A DNA stretch of 64,000 nucleotides from CAWDBV01 sp963800705 (GCA_963800705.1 CAWDBV010000005.1:620001-684000), one strand, 5' to 3'; positions 34,607 through 43,157 are shown, numbered from the stretch's first letter. Translations and numbers: made by a program. Notes: generated by a model from the letters alone, not told the origin.

Positions 34607-36241
34607 TCAGGCGGCGGCGGGCTCGCCCGCCGGCTCGTGATCGGCGTGATCGCGGTCGTGACCCTGCTCGCTGCAGCGCCCGCACTCACCGGCCGTGCTC
34701 GCGCGCGGCGCGTGGCGCTCCTCGGCACCCTCGCGGGGCGGGTTGCGGAGCCCGATCCCGGCGAGCGCGCCGCCGAGGATCATCAGCAGGCCGGCGACCT
34801 CGAGTCCGAGTTGGAAGCCCTCCTCGGCCGAGCTCGCGACCGCGGCGTCGACCCGCCGCGCCTCTCCAGGTGGCAGATCGCCCACCTCGGCCCCGCCGAG
34901 CGGCCGCTGCTTGGCGTCCTCGATCGCGTTCTGGGCGGCCGGCGAAAGCGGCTCCTTGCCCAGGCTGTCGTCGATCGATGAGCCGAACTGACCGGAGATC
35001 AGTGCGCCGAGGATCGCGATCGCGAGCAGGCCCGCAACCCGCGCGACCCCGTTGTTGATCCCCGAAGCCGCCCCGGCGTTTTGCTGCGGAACCGAGTTCA
35101 AAGCCGTCGCCGTCAGCGGCGCGACGGTCATTGCGAGCCCGAGACCGAAGATGACCGTCCCCGGAAGGATCGCGGTGACGTACTCGGGATCGGTTCCGGC
35201 GCGGGAGAGCATCAAGAGCCCGATTCCCCCGATCACCGGTCCCACCGACATCGGAATCCGGGGGCCAACCCCAGTCGAGATCTTGCCGAACAGCGGCGAG
35301 AGCGCGAACAGCATCAGCGAGGTCGGCGTGGTCGCGAAACCGGCCTCGAGAGCGCTGTACCCGGCCGTCTCCTGGAGAAAGAGGGTGAGAAAGAAGAAGG
35401 CGCCGATCAATCCGGCGTAAACGATCAGCGTCTCGATGTTGGTGACCGCGAAGTTGCGCACCCTGAACAGGTCGAGCTCGAGCATCGCGTGCCGGTAGCG
35501 CGACTCCCAGAACAGGAAGAGGGCGAATAGGAGCACTCCCGCCACCAGCGGCACGTAGACGAGCGGGTCGCCCCAGCCGTGGGTCGGCTGCTGAATCAGT
35601 GCGTAGACGGGGGCGCCGAGGCCCGCGGCGGAGAGCCCGATCCCGAGCCAGTCGATCATCCGGTCGGCATCCGGGTCCGAGCTCTCCTCGATGTAGCGGT
35701 GCGCGAGCCAGATCGTGAGCACGATCAGCGGCACGTTGACCCAGAAGATCGCCCGCCACGTGAAGAGCTCGATCAGCGCCCCTCCGCCGGCCGGGCCGAC
35801 GAGGGTCGAGATCCCACTCCACGCCGTCCACGTGCCGATCGCCTTTCCCCGCGCCGCTCCCTCATAGGTCGCGGCGAGGATCGCGAGCGAACCCGGGACG
35901 AGGAGCGCCCCAGCGAGCCCCTGGGCCGCGCGCCCCGCGATCAGGACCTCACTGTTGGGGGCGATCGCGCACAGGACCGAGGTGGTCCCGAAGCCGATCA
36001 GCCCGATGATGAACATCCTTCGGCGCCCGAACTGGTCGCCGAGCAGGCCGCCGACGAGCATCACCGAGACGAGCGACAGCATGTAGGCCTCGACCACCCA
36101 CTGCTGGTCGGCGAGGCCGGTGTCGAGGTCGTCGCTGATCGCCGGCAGCGCGACGTTGACCACCGTCGAGTCGAGGAAGACGATCGTCGAGCCGAGGATC
36201 GTCGCGATCAGGGTCAGTGTCTTGCGACGCCCGTTGCTCAC
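34607..36241 (-). CDS. MFS drug exporter, DHA2 (EmrB/QacA) family
   Basis: A 544-residue transporter with about 14 membrane segments. Motif C region and the family start FLDSTVVNVALPAISDDLDT are clear, as is LLGDQFGRRRMFIIGLIGFG (motif A) near residue 65. It would expel hydrophobic compounds using the proton gradient. The C-terminal tail ECGRCSEQGHDRDHADH is rich in Cys and His and could bind metal. The GTG start at 36241 has a TAGAAT hexamer 7 nt upstream. The FetAB-like genes lie just upstream on the same strand. Confidence 0.92.
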   Translation of the reverse strand: MSNGRRKTLTLIATILGSTIVFLDSTVVNVALPAISDDLDTGLADQQWVVEAYMLSLVSVMLVGGLLGDQFGRRRMFIIGLIGFGTTSVLCAIAPNSEVLIAGRAAQGLAGALLVPGSLAILAATYEGAARGKAIGTWTAWSGISTLVGPAGGGALIELFTWRAIFWVNVPLIVLTIWLAHRYIEESSDPDADRMIDWLGIGLSAAGLGAPVYALIQQPTHGWGDPLVYVPLVAGVLLFALFLFWESRYRHAMLELDLFRVRNFAVTNIETLIVYAGLIGAFFFLTLFLQETAGYSALEAGFATTPTSLMLFALSPLFGKISTGVGPRIPMSVGPVIGGIGLLMLSRAGTDPEYVTAILPGTVIFGLGLAMTVAPLTATALNSVPQQNAGAASGINNGVARVAGLLAIAILGALISGQFGSSIDDSLGKEPLSPAAQNAIEDAKQRPLGGAEVGDLPPGEARRVDAAVASSAEEGFQLGLEVAGLLMILGGALAGIGLRNPPREGAEERHAPRASTAGECGRCSEQGHDRDHADHEPAGEPAAA

Positions 36242-36248
36242 TGAAGCG

Positions 36249-36254
36249 ATTCTA
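36249..36254 (-). promoter_or_regulatory. -10-like hexamer, leaderless MFS exporter start
   Basis: TAGAAT on the minus strand ends 7 nt before the GTG at 36241. There is no Shine-Dalgarno, which fits a leaderless message. Confidence 0.5.
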
Positions 36255-37028
36255 CGGAGCGGGTGGCTCGCGCAATTGGTGGGCGTCGGTGAAGAAGTTG
36301 CGCCGCGCGAGCGTGGTCGCGATCAGCGCCGCGATCGAGACGCTGCCGAGCAGGGCGTAGAGGAGGATCAGCTGCAGGCGGACGGCGTCGGTCGGATCGG
36401 CGCCGGCGAGCAGCATCCCGACCATCGTCCCCGGGAAGAAGATCAGCCCGGTCGTCTTCGTCGAGTCGACGAGCGCGATCGTCCCCGAGCGCAGGCTGCG
36501 GCGAACGATCGGGGCTACCGCGCGGCTCGAGGTCGCACCGAGCGCCAGCGTCGCCTCGATCTCCGCTGCGCCGTCCTTGACTTCGTCACCGAGGCGGTTG
36601 AGCGCTACCGCGGCGGCGGTCATCGCGTTGCCGATCACCATCCCGCCGACCGGGACCATGTAGCGCGGGGTGGCGTCGAAGATCCCGAGCGCAACCACGA
36701 GCCCGAGCGTCGAGGCGCCGGCGACCGAGAGCGCGATCAGGAGCGGCACGAACGCACCGGGGACCGTCTTCGTTCGTGCGCGGGCGGTGATTGCCCCGAA
36801 GACGACCATCACGACGATCAGGGCCAGCGCGAGCGCGAGCTCGTCGCTGTCGAAGATCAGCGTGATCACGTAGCCGATCGCGCTCAGCTGGATGAAGGCG
36901 CGGATCGCGGCGACCGCGATGTCGCCCTCGAGCCCGGTCCGCCGCCAGAACGAAACCGCGATAGCGATCGCGACGAGGGCGAGCGCCGCGAGGGTCTGCT
37001 CGAGCGAGACGTCGATCGAGCTGGTCAT
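36252..37028 (-). CDS. fetB: ABC transporter permease, FetB/UPF0014 type
   Basis: A 258-residue membrane protein with about 7 hydrophobic segments, including AAIRAFIQLSAIGYVITLIF. The conserved stretch VPVGGMVIGNAMTAAAVALN and the loop GATSSRAVAPIVRRSLRSGT are hallmarks of UPF0014. E. coli FetB exports iron with FetA. Substrate here is inferred by family. Overlaps the fetA-like gene by 4 nt. Confidence 0.88.
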   Translation of the reverse strand: MTSSIDVSLEQTLAALALVAIAIAVSFWRRTGLEGDIAVAAIRAFIQLSAIGYVITLIFDSDELALALALIVVMVVFGAITARARTKTVPGAFVPLLIALSVAGASTLGLVVALGIFDATPRYMVPVGGMVIGNAMTAAAVALNRLGDEVKDGAAEIEATLALGATSSRAVAPIVRRSLRSGTIALVDSTKTTGLIFFPGTMVGMLLAGADPTDAVRLQLILLYALLGSVSIAALIATTLARRNFFTDAHQLREPPAP

Positions 37029-37690
37029 GCGAGCACCTTCGCGGTCAAGCCCTGGCTGACGACGCGGCCGGCCTCGACCTTGACGACCCAGTTCGCGAGC
37101 CGCCGCGCCTGGTCGAGATCGTGGGTGACGAGCACGATCGAGATCCCGAGCTTTTCGCGCAGCGAGGCCAGCGTCGACTCGATCGCCCCCTTGGCCCCCT
37201 CGTCGAGCGCCGAGGTCGGCTCGTCGAGCAGCAGCACCTTCGGCTCGAGCGCCAGCGCCCGCGCCAGCATCACCCGCTGCTGCTCGCCGACCGAGAGCTT
37301 GCCGGCGTCGCGCTCGGCGAACGAAGCGTCGAGGCCGGCGAGCCCGAGCCAGCGGGTGACTTCAACCTCGGCGTCGTTGCGGCCGTTCAGCGACGGGCCG
37401 AAGCTCACGTTCTCGGCAACCGACCCCTCGAGTAGCGCCGGCAGCTGCGGGACCAGGCAGACCTCGCGCCGCAGCGCCAGCACCTCGAACTCGCGCACGT
37501 CGCGCCCGTCGTAGGTGACCGTGCCGCGATCGGGGTCGATGAGCCGGTCGAGCAACCGCAGCAGCGTCGACTTGCCACTCCCGGAAGCCCCGGCGACGCA
37601 GGTCGCTCCGTCGGGAAGGATCGCGTTGACGCCGTCGAGGACAAGCTCCTCGTCGCGCGTGTAGTCAATGCCTGCGAGCTCGAAGGGCAC
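37025..37690 (-). CDS. fetA: ABC transporter ATP-binding protein, FetA-like
   Basis: A 221-residue ATPase with Walker A GASGSGKSTLLRLLDR, signature LSVGEQQRVMLARAL, and Walker B KVLLLDEPTSALDE followed by the H-loop LVTHDLDQ. It precedes and overlaps the UPF0014 permease by 4 nt, so the pair forms an exporter like FetAB, proposed for iron or other small cargo. Short length is normal for this family. Confidence 0.9.
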   Translation of the reverse strand: MPFELAGIDYTRDEELVLDGVNAILPDGATCVAGASGSGKSTLLRLLDRLIDPDRGTVTYDGRDVREFEVLALRREVCLVPQLPALLEGSVAENVSFGPSLNGRNDAEVEVTRWLGLAGLDASFAERDAGKLSVGEQQRVMLARALALEPKVLLLDEPTSALDEGAKGAIESTLASLREKLGISIVLVTHDLDQARRLANWVVKVEAGRVVSQGLTAKVLA

Positions 37691-37714
37691 GCCGGGATGA
37701 TCCCAGCGCGGGCG

Positions 37715-38803
37715 CTACTTCTTCTTCTTGCGCTTCTTTTTCTTCTTCTTGCTCTTGATCGGGCCGATCGTCGCCGAGGTCGTCCGAACGCCGGCGACGG
37801 CGGTCTGCGGCGTGTAGGTGACCTTGATCGGCACCGTCTGCGGCGATCCGCGCATAAGCAGGGCTCTGAGGGGCTTGGTCGGGAACACATGCAAGGCGAC
37901 GGTCTTCGGCCCGATTCCGAAGGCCGAGTTCGTGTCGACGGTCAACAGCGCGCCCGCCGCCTTCTTCTTCCGCCTCTTCTTTTTCTTCTTTTTCGAACTC
38001 TGCGCGAAACGCTTCACCGCCGGGTCGCTGGCGTCGCCGGCGGCCAGCGCGCCCGCTCCGGGAACATTCGCCTGGATCAGCACGCTGCCGTCGGCCTGGA
38101 CCGCGGTCGAGATCGTGAAGTCGTTGCTGCAAGTCTCCCCGGCGTTCGCCTGCGTGAGGCACTTGTCCTGGCTCTCGTCGCCAAAGCCGTCGTTATCGGC
38201 GTCGGGCTCGATGTCGGCGTTGACGAGCATCTCGGTCATCAGGAAAGAGCTGTCGCCGCTGCGCTGGGCGCCGTTCGGGATCGGGCCGGTCCCGAATCCG
38301 CCGAAGACCGTCATCGCGCCGGCGCCCACCGGCACCGGCGCCCAGAACTGGTGCGCGGACATTGCGCTCGCGCAGCAGTCGACGCCGATGATGTCGCCGG
38401 ACGCGATCGGCAGCCGGGTATCGACGATGTTGAGTCCGGCGGTCGGCGTGTGCGGCACAGTCGACTTGCCGACCGCAGCCGCGATCTCGGGCGCGTCGAG
38501 GATCCGGAATGCCATCGGCGCGCCGGCGTTGTTGGCGCTCAGCATCCGAAAGCGGGTCACGACCCCGTCGACCGTGGAGAAGATGCCGCCGGGTGCCTGG
38601 CGCGCCGGGTCGAGCGACATCGGGTTCATGTAGGCCGCGGTGCAGCCGGTCATCGGCGAGGCGGCGCAGATCCGGTTGGTGCCGTCCGGCGGATTGGAGA
38701 GGCTGCTGCCGATCGTGGTCACCGCGTGACCGGTCGCCGGGGCGAACAGGATCCCGATCGCGACAAGCCCACCGATGATCGTCCCGCGACGCATCGGGGT
38801 CAT
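37715..38803 (-). CDS. Secreted GVIT-EPDAD family protein with poly-Lys end
   Basis: A 362-residue exported protein of unknown function. Start at 38803 (MTPMRRGTIIGG), with a signal peptide (GLVAIGILFAPATGHA). Residues 60-190 form a domain with GVVTRFRMLSANNAGAP and IASGDIIGVD, and then comes the motif IEPDADNDGFGDESQDKC. A second domain follows, interrupted by a SKKKKKKRRKKK run, and the protein ends in KSKKKKKKRKKKK. The EPDAD motif resembles a short calcium-binding thrombospondin type 3 segment. It is one of three related proteins around the NHEJ genes. Starts about 24 nt from the divergent ligase gene. Confidence 0.8.
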   Translation of the reverse strand: MTPMRRGTIIGGLVAIGILFAPATGHAVTTIGSSLSNPPDGTNRICAASPMTGCTAAYMNPMSLDPARQAPGGIFSTVDGVVTRFRMLSANNAGAPMAFRILDAPEIAAAVGKSTVPHTPTAGLNIVDTRLPIASGDIIGVDCCASAMSAHQFWAPVPVGAGAMTVFGGFGTGPIPNGAQRSGDSSFLMTEMLVNADIEPDADNDGFGDESQDKCLTQANAGETCSNDFTISTAVQADGSVLIQANVPGAGALAAGDASDPAVKRFAQSSKKKKKKRRKKKAAGALLTVDTNSAFGIGPKTVALHVFPTKPLRALLMRGSPQTVPIKVTYTPQTAVAGVRTTSATIGPIKSKKKKKKRKKKK

Positions 38804-38811
38804 CCTATCCA

Positions 38812-39801
38812 GTGATGGCCGACCCAAGCCGCACCGAGCCGTTCCCGAAGCGCCTCGACCCGATGCTCGCCAAGGTGGGGGCGCTACCCGAGGGGGACGA
38901 GTGGGCTTACGAGATCAAGTGGGACGGGATCCGCGCGCTCGCCTTCGCGAACCGCGGATCGTGGTCGATGCGGAGCCGCCGCGACGAGGACATCAGCGCC
39001 CGCTATCCGGAGCTCGAAGGCATCGCCGAGCAACTCGCGGGGCGGGCCGCTGTCCTCGACGGCGAGGTCGTCGCGTTCACGGATGACGGGCGGCCGAGCT
39101 TCCAGCTCGTCCAGCGCCGCATGGGGCTGTCGGACCCGGGGGTGATCGCGCGCCGCCGCCGGGAAACCCCGGTCACCTTCGTGGTCTTCGACCTCCTCCA
39201 CCTCGACGGCGGCTCGACCCGCGAGCTGCCCTATGACGAGCGCCGGCGGCTGCTCGAGAGCCTCGGACTCGACGGCCCGAGCTGGCAGACGCCCGCAAGC
39301 CACGCCGGTCCGGGCGCTGACCTGCTCGAAGCGACGCGGGAGCGCGGGCTGGAGGGCGTGGTCGCAAAGCGCCGCAACAGCCCATACCGCCCCGGGAAGC
39401 GCAGCGGCGAGTGGGTCAAGGTCCGGAACTGGAAGCGGCAGGAGTTCGTGATCGGCGGCCACATCCCAGGAGAGGGCAAGCGGGCCGAGCGGGTCGGCTC
39501 GCTGCTGGTCGGCTACTGGGAGAAGGGAAAGCTTGTCTTCGCCGGCGGCGTCGGCTCGGGCCTCAAGGAGGCCGACCTCGACTTCCTCACCGGCGAGCTC
39601 GCCAAGCGGCGGCGCCCCGACAGCCCGTTCGACGTCGGGGCGCCGAGCGGGCCGAAGGCGAAGCTCGCGGTGTGGTGCGAGCCCGAGCTCGTCTGCGAGG
39701 TCGCCTGGACCGAGTGGACCCAACAGGGAACCCTGCGCCAGCCCGCGTTCAAGACGATGCGCAGCGACAAGGACCCGCGCGAGGTCGTCCGGGAGCTCTA
39801 G
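38812..39801 (+). CDS. ATP-dependent DNA ligase, LigD ligase domain (stand-alone)
   Basis: A 329-residue ligase with the adenylation motif AYEIKWDGIRALAF (lysine near residue 35), VLDGEVVAF (motif III), EGVVAKRRNSPYRPGKRSGEWVKVR (motifs IV-V, split here as EGVVAKRR and GEWVKVR) and the C-terminal OB-fold. It matches the ligase part of LigD, the bacterial NHEJ enzyme, encoded here as a separate protein. GTG at 38812 or ATG at 38815. Near Ku and a LigD-type polymerase; the secreted gene at 39803 lies between. No nuclease domain is seen. Confidence 0.9.
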   Translation: MMADPSRTEPFPKRLDPMLAKVGALPEGDEWAYEIKWDGIRALAFANRGSWSMRSRRDEDISARYPELEGIAEQLAGRAAVLDGEVVAFTDDGRPSFQLVQRRMGLSDPGVIARRRRETPVTFVVFDLLHLDGGSTRELPYDERRRLLESLGLDGPSWQTPASHAGPGADLLEATRERGLEGVVAKRRNSPYRPGKRSGEWVKVRNWKRQEFVIGGHIPGEGKRAERVGSLLVGYWEKGKLVFAGGVGSGLKEADLDFLTGELAKRRRPDSPFDVGAPSGPKAKLAVWCEPELVCEVAWTEWTQQGTLRQPAFKTMRSDKDPREVVREL

Positions 39802-39802
39802 G

Positions 39803-39869
39803 TCACTTCTTGCGCTTCTTCACGCACTTGCCCCTGCGCAGCTTGCGGCCCTTCTTGCACTTCTTCGCG
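39803..39869 (-). repeat. C-terminal Lys/Cys tail module, copy 3
   Basis: Encodes KKCKKGRKLRRGKCVKKRK in a protein whose body is unrelated to the beta-helix carriers of the other copies. DNA is nearly identical to copies 1 and 2. Confidence 0.75.
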
Positions 39870-40534
39870 ACAGGGGTGATCGGCAGGGGGGCGAGTACCG
39901 TCGGGACCGGGCAGGCGCCCTGCGCCGCAGCGCTCGTCGGGCACTGGTCCTGGGTCTCGTCACCGAAACGGTCGCCGTCGGCGTCGGGCTCGATCACCGC
40001 GCTCAGGTTGAGGCGCTCCATGTCGCCGATGTTGTGGAACTGGAAGGGATCGGATTCCATGCTCTGGTAGCCCCAGTCATCGGCCGCGGACAGGGTCTGA
40101 CGCAGGCACGCACCGAAGTTATTCGGCTGCATGTTCGGCACGTAGAGGCCTATCGACTGGCCGGCCGAGATCGGCACGTGCAGGCCGGAGAAAACGTTGG
40201 TCGTCGAGGCCATCGTGTTCGTGCGGGCTTGTGTGTCCTTCGCGACGACTGTGTGGCTGTGGTTGGTCGTATTGACCTCGACCACGAGCAGCTTCATGCT
40301 GGTCTGGAAGTTTGTCCCGCGCGCAAGGGTGGCGAACGAGGTGATCACGCCGCTTGTCGTGGCCGTGTAGGAGGGATTCGCGGCGACTCCCTCCTGCACG
40401 TTGGTGGTGTTCTGGGTGCACTGATCGGCGCCGCCGACCTGGCCAACGGATTCTGCCGCCGAGCCGGAGGCGGGAAAGGCGAGCAGGCCGCATACCGCGG
40501 ACGCTCCTGCGACGGTTCTGATCAGTCCCCTCAT
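39803..40534 (-). CDS. Secreted GVIT-EPDAD family protein with Lys/Cys tail
   Basis: A 243-residue exported protein. Start at 40534, where AAAGGAG lies 7 nt upstream, giving MRGLIRTVAGASAVCGLLAF as the signal peptide. The body has GVITSFATLARGTNFQTS, ISAGQSIGLYVPN and then IEPDADGDRFGDETQDQCPT. The last 20 residues are AKKCKKGRKLRRGKCVKKRK plus lysine, the tail shared with beta-helix proteins. It is between the ligase and ku genes on the opposite strand and converges with the ligase with one base between. Function unknown. Confidence 0.82.
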   Translation of the reverse strand: MRGLIRTVAGASAVCGLLAFPASGSAAESVGQVGGADQCTQNTTNVQEGVAANPSYTATTSGVITSFATLARGTNFQTSMKLLVVEVNTTNHSHTVVAKDTQARTNTMASTTNVFSGLHVPISAGQSIGLYVPNMQPNNFGACLRQTLSAADDWGYQSMESDPFQFHNIGDMERLNLSAVIEPDADGDRFGDETQDQCPTSAAAQGACPVPTVLAPLPITPVAKKCKKGRKLRRGKCVKKRKK

Positions 40535-40686
40535 CGGGTATCTCCTTTGTCTGCCAGTCCCTTTCCACGCCAATCCTAGCCACAATCCGCCCTGCAACCC
40601 GCCTCCCACCGTTTGCCGACTCGCCGTCGAAGGTACCCTGCATGCGAGCGATTAGTTTCCGACCCGGCCCCAGTCCTAACTGACAC

Positions 40687-41622
40687 ATGCCTAGAGCAAT
40701 TTGGAGTGGATCGATCAGCTTCGGGCTTCTGAACGTGCCCGTGAAGCTCTACAGCGCCGTCTCCAAGCAGCAGGTGCGCTTCAAGGAGCTGCGCGAGGAC
40801 GACGGCTCGCGGATCCGCCACAAGCGGGTCGCGGAGGCCGACGGCGAGGAGGTCCCCTACGAGAAGATCATCAAGGGCTACGAGTTCGCCCCCGACCAGT
40901 TCGTGAAGCTGACCAAGGACGAGCTCGCCGAGCTCGAGCCGCAGAAGACGCGCGCGATCGAAATCAAGGACTTCGTCGATCTCGACGAGATCGACCCGAT
41001 CTACTTCGACACCCCCTACTACCTCGGCCCCGACAAGGGAGCCGAGAAGGCCTACGCGCTGCTCGTCGAGGCGATGCGCGAGGAGGGCAAGGTCGCGATC
41101 GCCCGCTTCGTGCTCCGCAACAAGGAGAACCTCGCGGCGATCCGCCCGATGGACGACGTGCTGACGATGGCGACGATGCGCTTCCACGACGAGGTCACCG
41201 ATCCCGCTGACCTCGACGAGGTCTTCGGCGAGAAGCCCGCCGAGCCCGACGAGCGCGAGGTCGAGATGGCCCAGCAGCTCATCGCTTCTTTGTCCGGCGA
41301 CTTCGACCCGAAGAAGTACCGCGACGAGTACCGCGAGGAGCTCACCGACCTGCTCGAGCGCAAGGCCGCCGGCGAGGAAGTCGTCGCCGCGCCCACCGAG
41401 GACGTCAAGCCGACCAAGGCCCCCGACCTGATGGCGGCGCTCGAGGAGAGCCTCGCCTCGGTCAAGGCCGAGAGCAAGGGCAACGGCGGCGGGGCGAAGT
41501 CGAAGAAGCGCAAGGCCCCCGCGAAGGCCTCGAAGACATCCTCGAAGAGCTCCGCCAAGTCCTCATCGAAGAAGAAGCCGGCGGCAAAGCGCAAGACCAA
41601 GGCCAAGGCTGGCAGCAAGTAA
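40687..41622 (+). CDS. ku: NHEJ DNA end-binding protein Ku
   Basis: A 311-residue Ku homodimer subunit that binds double-strand ends and recruits the ligase. It starts MPRAIWSGSISFGLLNVPVK, the bacterial Ku hallmark, with IEIKDFVDLDEIDPIYFDTP in the core. The last 50 residues are a Lys/Ser/Ala tail (SKKRKAPAKASKTSSKSS), as in other actinobacterial Ku proteins. Its stop overlaps the polymerase reading frame, so the two are coupled. Intergenic region upstream (152 nt) is shared with the divergent 39803 gene. Confidence 0.96.
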   Translation: MPRAIWSGSISFGLLNVPVKLYSAVSKQQVRFKELREDDGSRIRHKRVAEADGEEVPYEKIIKGYEFAPDQFVKLTKDELAELEPQKTRAIEIKDFVDLDEIDPIYFDTPYYLGPDKGAEKAYALLVEAMREEGKVAIARFVLRNKENLAAIRPMDDVLTMATMRFHDEVTDPADLDEVFGEKPAEPDEREVEMAQQLIASLSGDFDPKKYRDEYREELTDLLERKAAGEEVVAAPTEDVKPTKAPDLMAALEESLASVKAESKGNGGGAKSKKRKAPAKASKTSSKSSAKSSSKKKPAAKRKTKAKAGSK

Positions 41623-42544
41623 GGGCACCGAGGTCACGGTCGGTGGCCGGCGCGTCAAGCTGACCAACCTCGACAAGGTGCTCTACCCGAGCACGGGCAC
41701 CACCAAGGCGGAGGTGATCGACTACTACGCGCGGGTCGGCGACGCGATCATCCCCCACCTCAAGGGGCGCCCGCTGACGCTGCGCCGCTTCCCCGAGGGC
41801 GTCGGCGAGCAGGCCAAGTCGTTCTTCGAGAAGAACTGCCCCAAGCACCGGCCGGACTGGGTGAAGACGACCCCGATCTAGGTCGACCGCCGCGCCGGCG
41901 AGATCGACTTCTGCCTCTGCGAGAACCTGCCGACGCTGACCTGGATGGCGCAGCTGGCGGCGCTCGAGCTCCATCCCTCGCTCTCGAGGGGGAAGGCGAT
42001 GGAGCAGCCGACCGTGCTCGCCTTCGACCTCGACCCGGGCGAGCCCGCGGCGCTGGTCGAGTGCTGCAAGGTGGCGCTGCGGCTCCGCGAGCTGTTCGGG
42101 AGCTTCGGGCTCGAGTGCTTGCCGAAGGTCTCGGGCGGCAAGGGCCTGCAGGTCTACGTGCCGCTCAACACCAAGGTGACCTATGAGCAGACGAGCCCGT
42201 TCGCGAAGGCGGTCGCGCAGCTGCTCGAGAAGGAGACCCCGAAGGACGTGGTCTCGAAGATGGCCAAGAAGGAGCGCAAGGGCAAGGTGTTCGTCGACTG
42301 GAGCCAGAACCACCAGAAGAAGACGACGATCGCCGTCTACTCGCTGCGCGCCCGCGAGCGGCCGACCGCCTCGATGCCGGTGAGCTGGGAGGAGGTCGAG
42401 CAGGCGGCGAAGAGCGGCACGGCCGCCGATCTCGTCTTCGAGATCCCCGCAGCCGTGAAGCGCGTTGACAAGCAGGGCGATTTGTTCGAGCCGGTGCTGA
42501 AGATGAAGCAGAAACTGCCGAAGATCGAGGAGCTCGCTGAATGA
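41609..42544 (+). CDS. LigD-type NHEJ polymerase/primase, broken by an in-frame TAG
   Basis: A LigD polymerase domain of about 310 residues. It begins GTEVTVGGRRVKLTNLDKVL, has the catalytic DxD in LAFDLDPG, then KVSGGKGLQVYVPL, KVFVDWSQN and YSLRARERPTASMPVSWEE. Two oddities: no ATG, GTG or TTG exists in frame before the conserved start (the nearest is a CTG at 41609; a GTG at 41678 is inside the domain), and a TAG at 41879-41881 interrupts the domain where a tyrosine codon is expected (PIxVDRRAG). It starts inside the ku end and overlaps the peroxidase ATG at 42541. Sequence error or a real nonsense change are both possible. Confidence 0.8.
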
Positions 42545-43122
42545 AGGCCGCCGCGCCCCTGGCCGTAGCCGCGGCGCTTCTCGTAGGCTGCGGGGAGATG
42601 AGCGACGAGAGCGCACCCGAGACTCCTTCGCCCTCCGGCGCCGGCGCCGCGAGCGTCCTCGAGCACACGGTCGCCACGATCACCGGCGAGCCGAAGAACC
42701 TCGCCGACTACAAGGGCAAGGTCGTGCTGGTCGTCAACACCGCGACCGAGTGCGGCTTCACGCCGCAGTTCGAGGGGCTCGAGAAGCTCTACGAGCAGAA
42801 GAAGGACGAGGGCTTCGTGATCCTCGGGTTCCCCGCCGACGACGTCGCCAACCAGGAGCCGCGCGAGGACGAGGCGATCGCCGAGTTCTGCGAGCAGAAC
42901 TTCGGGGTCAGCTTCCCGATGTTCGAGAAGTCGAACCTCGTCTCCGACCCCCAGAACCCGGTCTACGCCGAGCTCAACGAGGCGGTCGGGCGCCCCGGCT
43001 GGAACTTCAACAAGGTGCTGCTCGACCGCGAAGGCAAGCCGCTGCAGCGGTTCGGGGTGCAGACGGCGCCCGAGGATCCAACGCTCGTCGATGCGATCGA
43101 CGAGCAGCTGAAGCGCGGCTAG
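42541..43122 (+). CDS. Glutathione peroxidase-type lipoprotein
   Basis: A 193-residue peroxidase. The N terminus AAPLAVAAALLVGCGE is a lipoprotein signal with a lipobox (LVGC), so the enzyme is likely fixed to the outer face of the membrane. The catalytic region is VNTATECGFTPQFEGLEKLY (Cys near residue 63), with GWNFNKVLLDREG as the Trp/Asn region of the family. In bacteria such enzymes often use thioredoxin. It overlaps the stop of the polymerase gene by 4 nt, so it is translated with the NHEJ genes. Confidence 0.9.
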   Translation: MKAAAPLAVAAALLVGCGEMSDESAPETPSPSGAGAASVLEHTVATITGEPKNLADYKGKVVLVVNTATECGFTPQFEGLEKLYEQKKDEGFVILGFPADDVANQEPREDEAIAEFCEQNFGVSFPMFEKSNLVSDPQNPVYAELNEAVGRPGWNFNKVLLDREGKPLQRFGVQTAPEDPTLVDAIDEQLKRG

Positions 43123-43125
43123 CGC

Positions 43126-43144
43126 CGCCCGCCCTGGGCGGGCG
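43126..43144. other. 19-bp perfect inverted repeat just before a -10-like hexamer
   Basis: CGCCCGCCC T GGGCGGGCG is a perfect dyad. It ends immediately before TATTAT (43145-43150). It may be a terminator stem for the peroxidase gene or an operator overlapping the promoter of the 43158 gene. There is no T tract, which weakens the terminator reading. Confidence 0.55.
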
Positions 43145-43150
43145 TATTAT
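43145..43150 (+). promoter_or_regulatory. -10-like hexamer, leaderless start of the 43158 gene
   Basis: TATTAT ends 7 nt before the ATG at 43158 with no Shine-Dalgarno, the clearest leaderless-type start in the window. Confidence 0.5.
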
Positions 43151-43157
43151 CGCGAGC

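Noticed and set aside
41879..41881. TAG in the polymerase read as pyrrolysine or programmed read-through
   Set aside because: No pyrrolysine genes or stimulatory structure can be seen, and other genes here carry single-base lesions, so error or nonsense is simpler.
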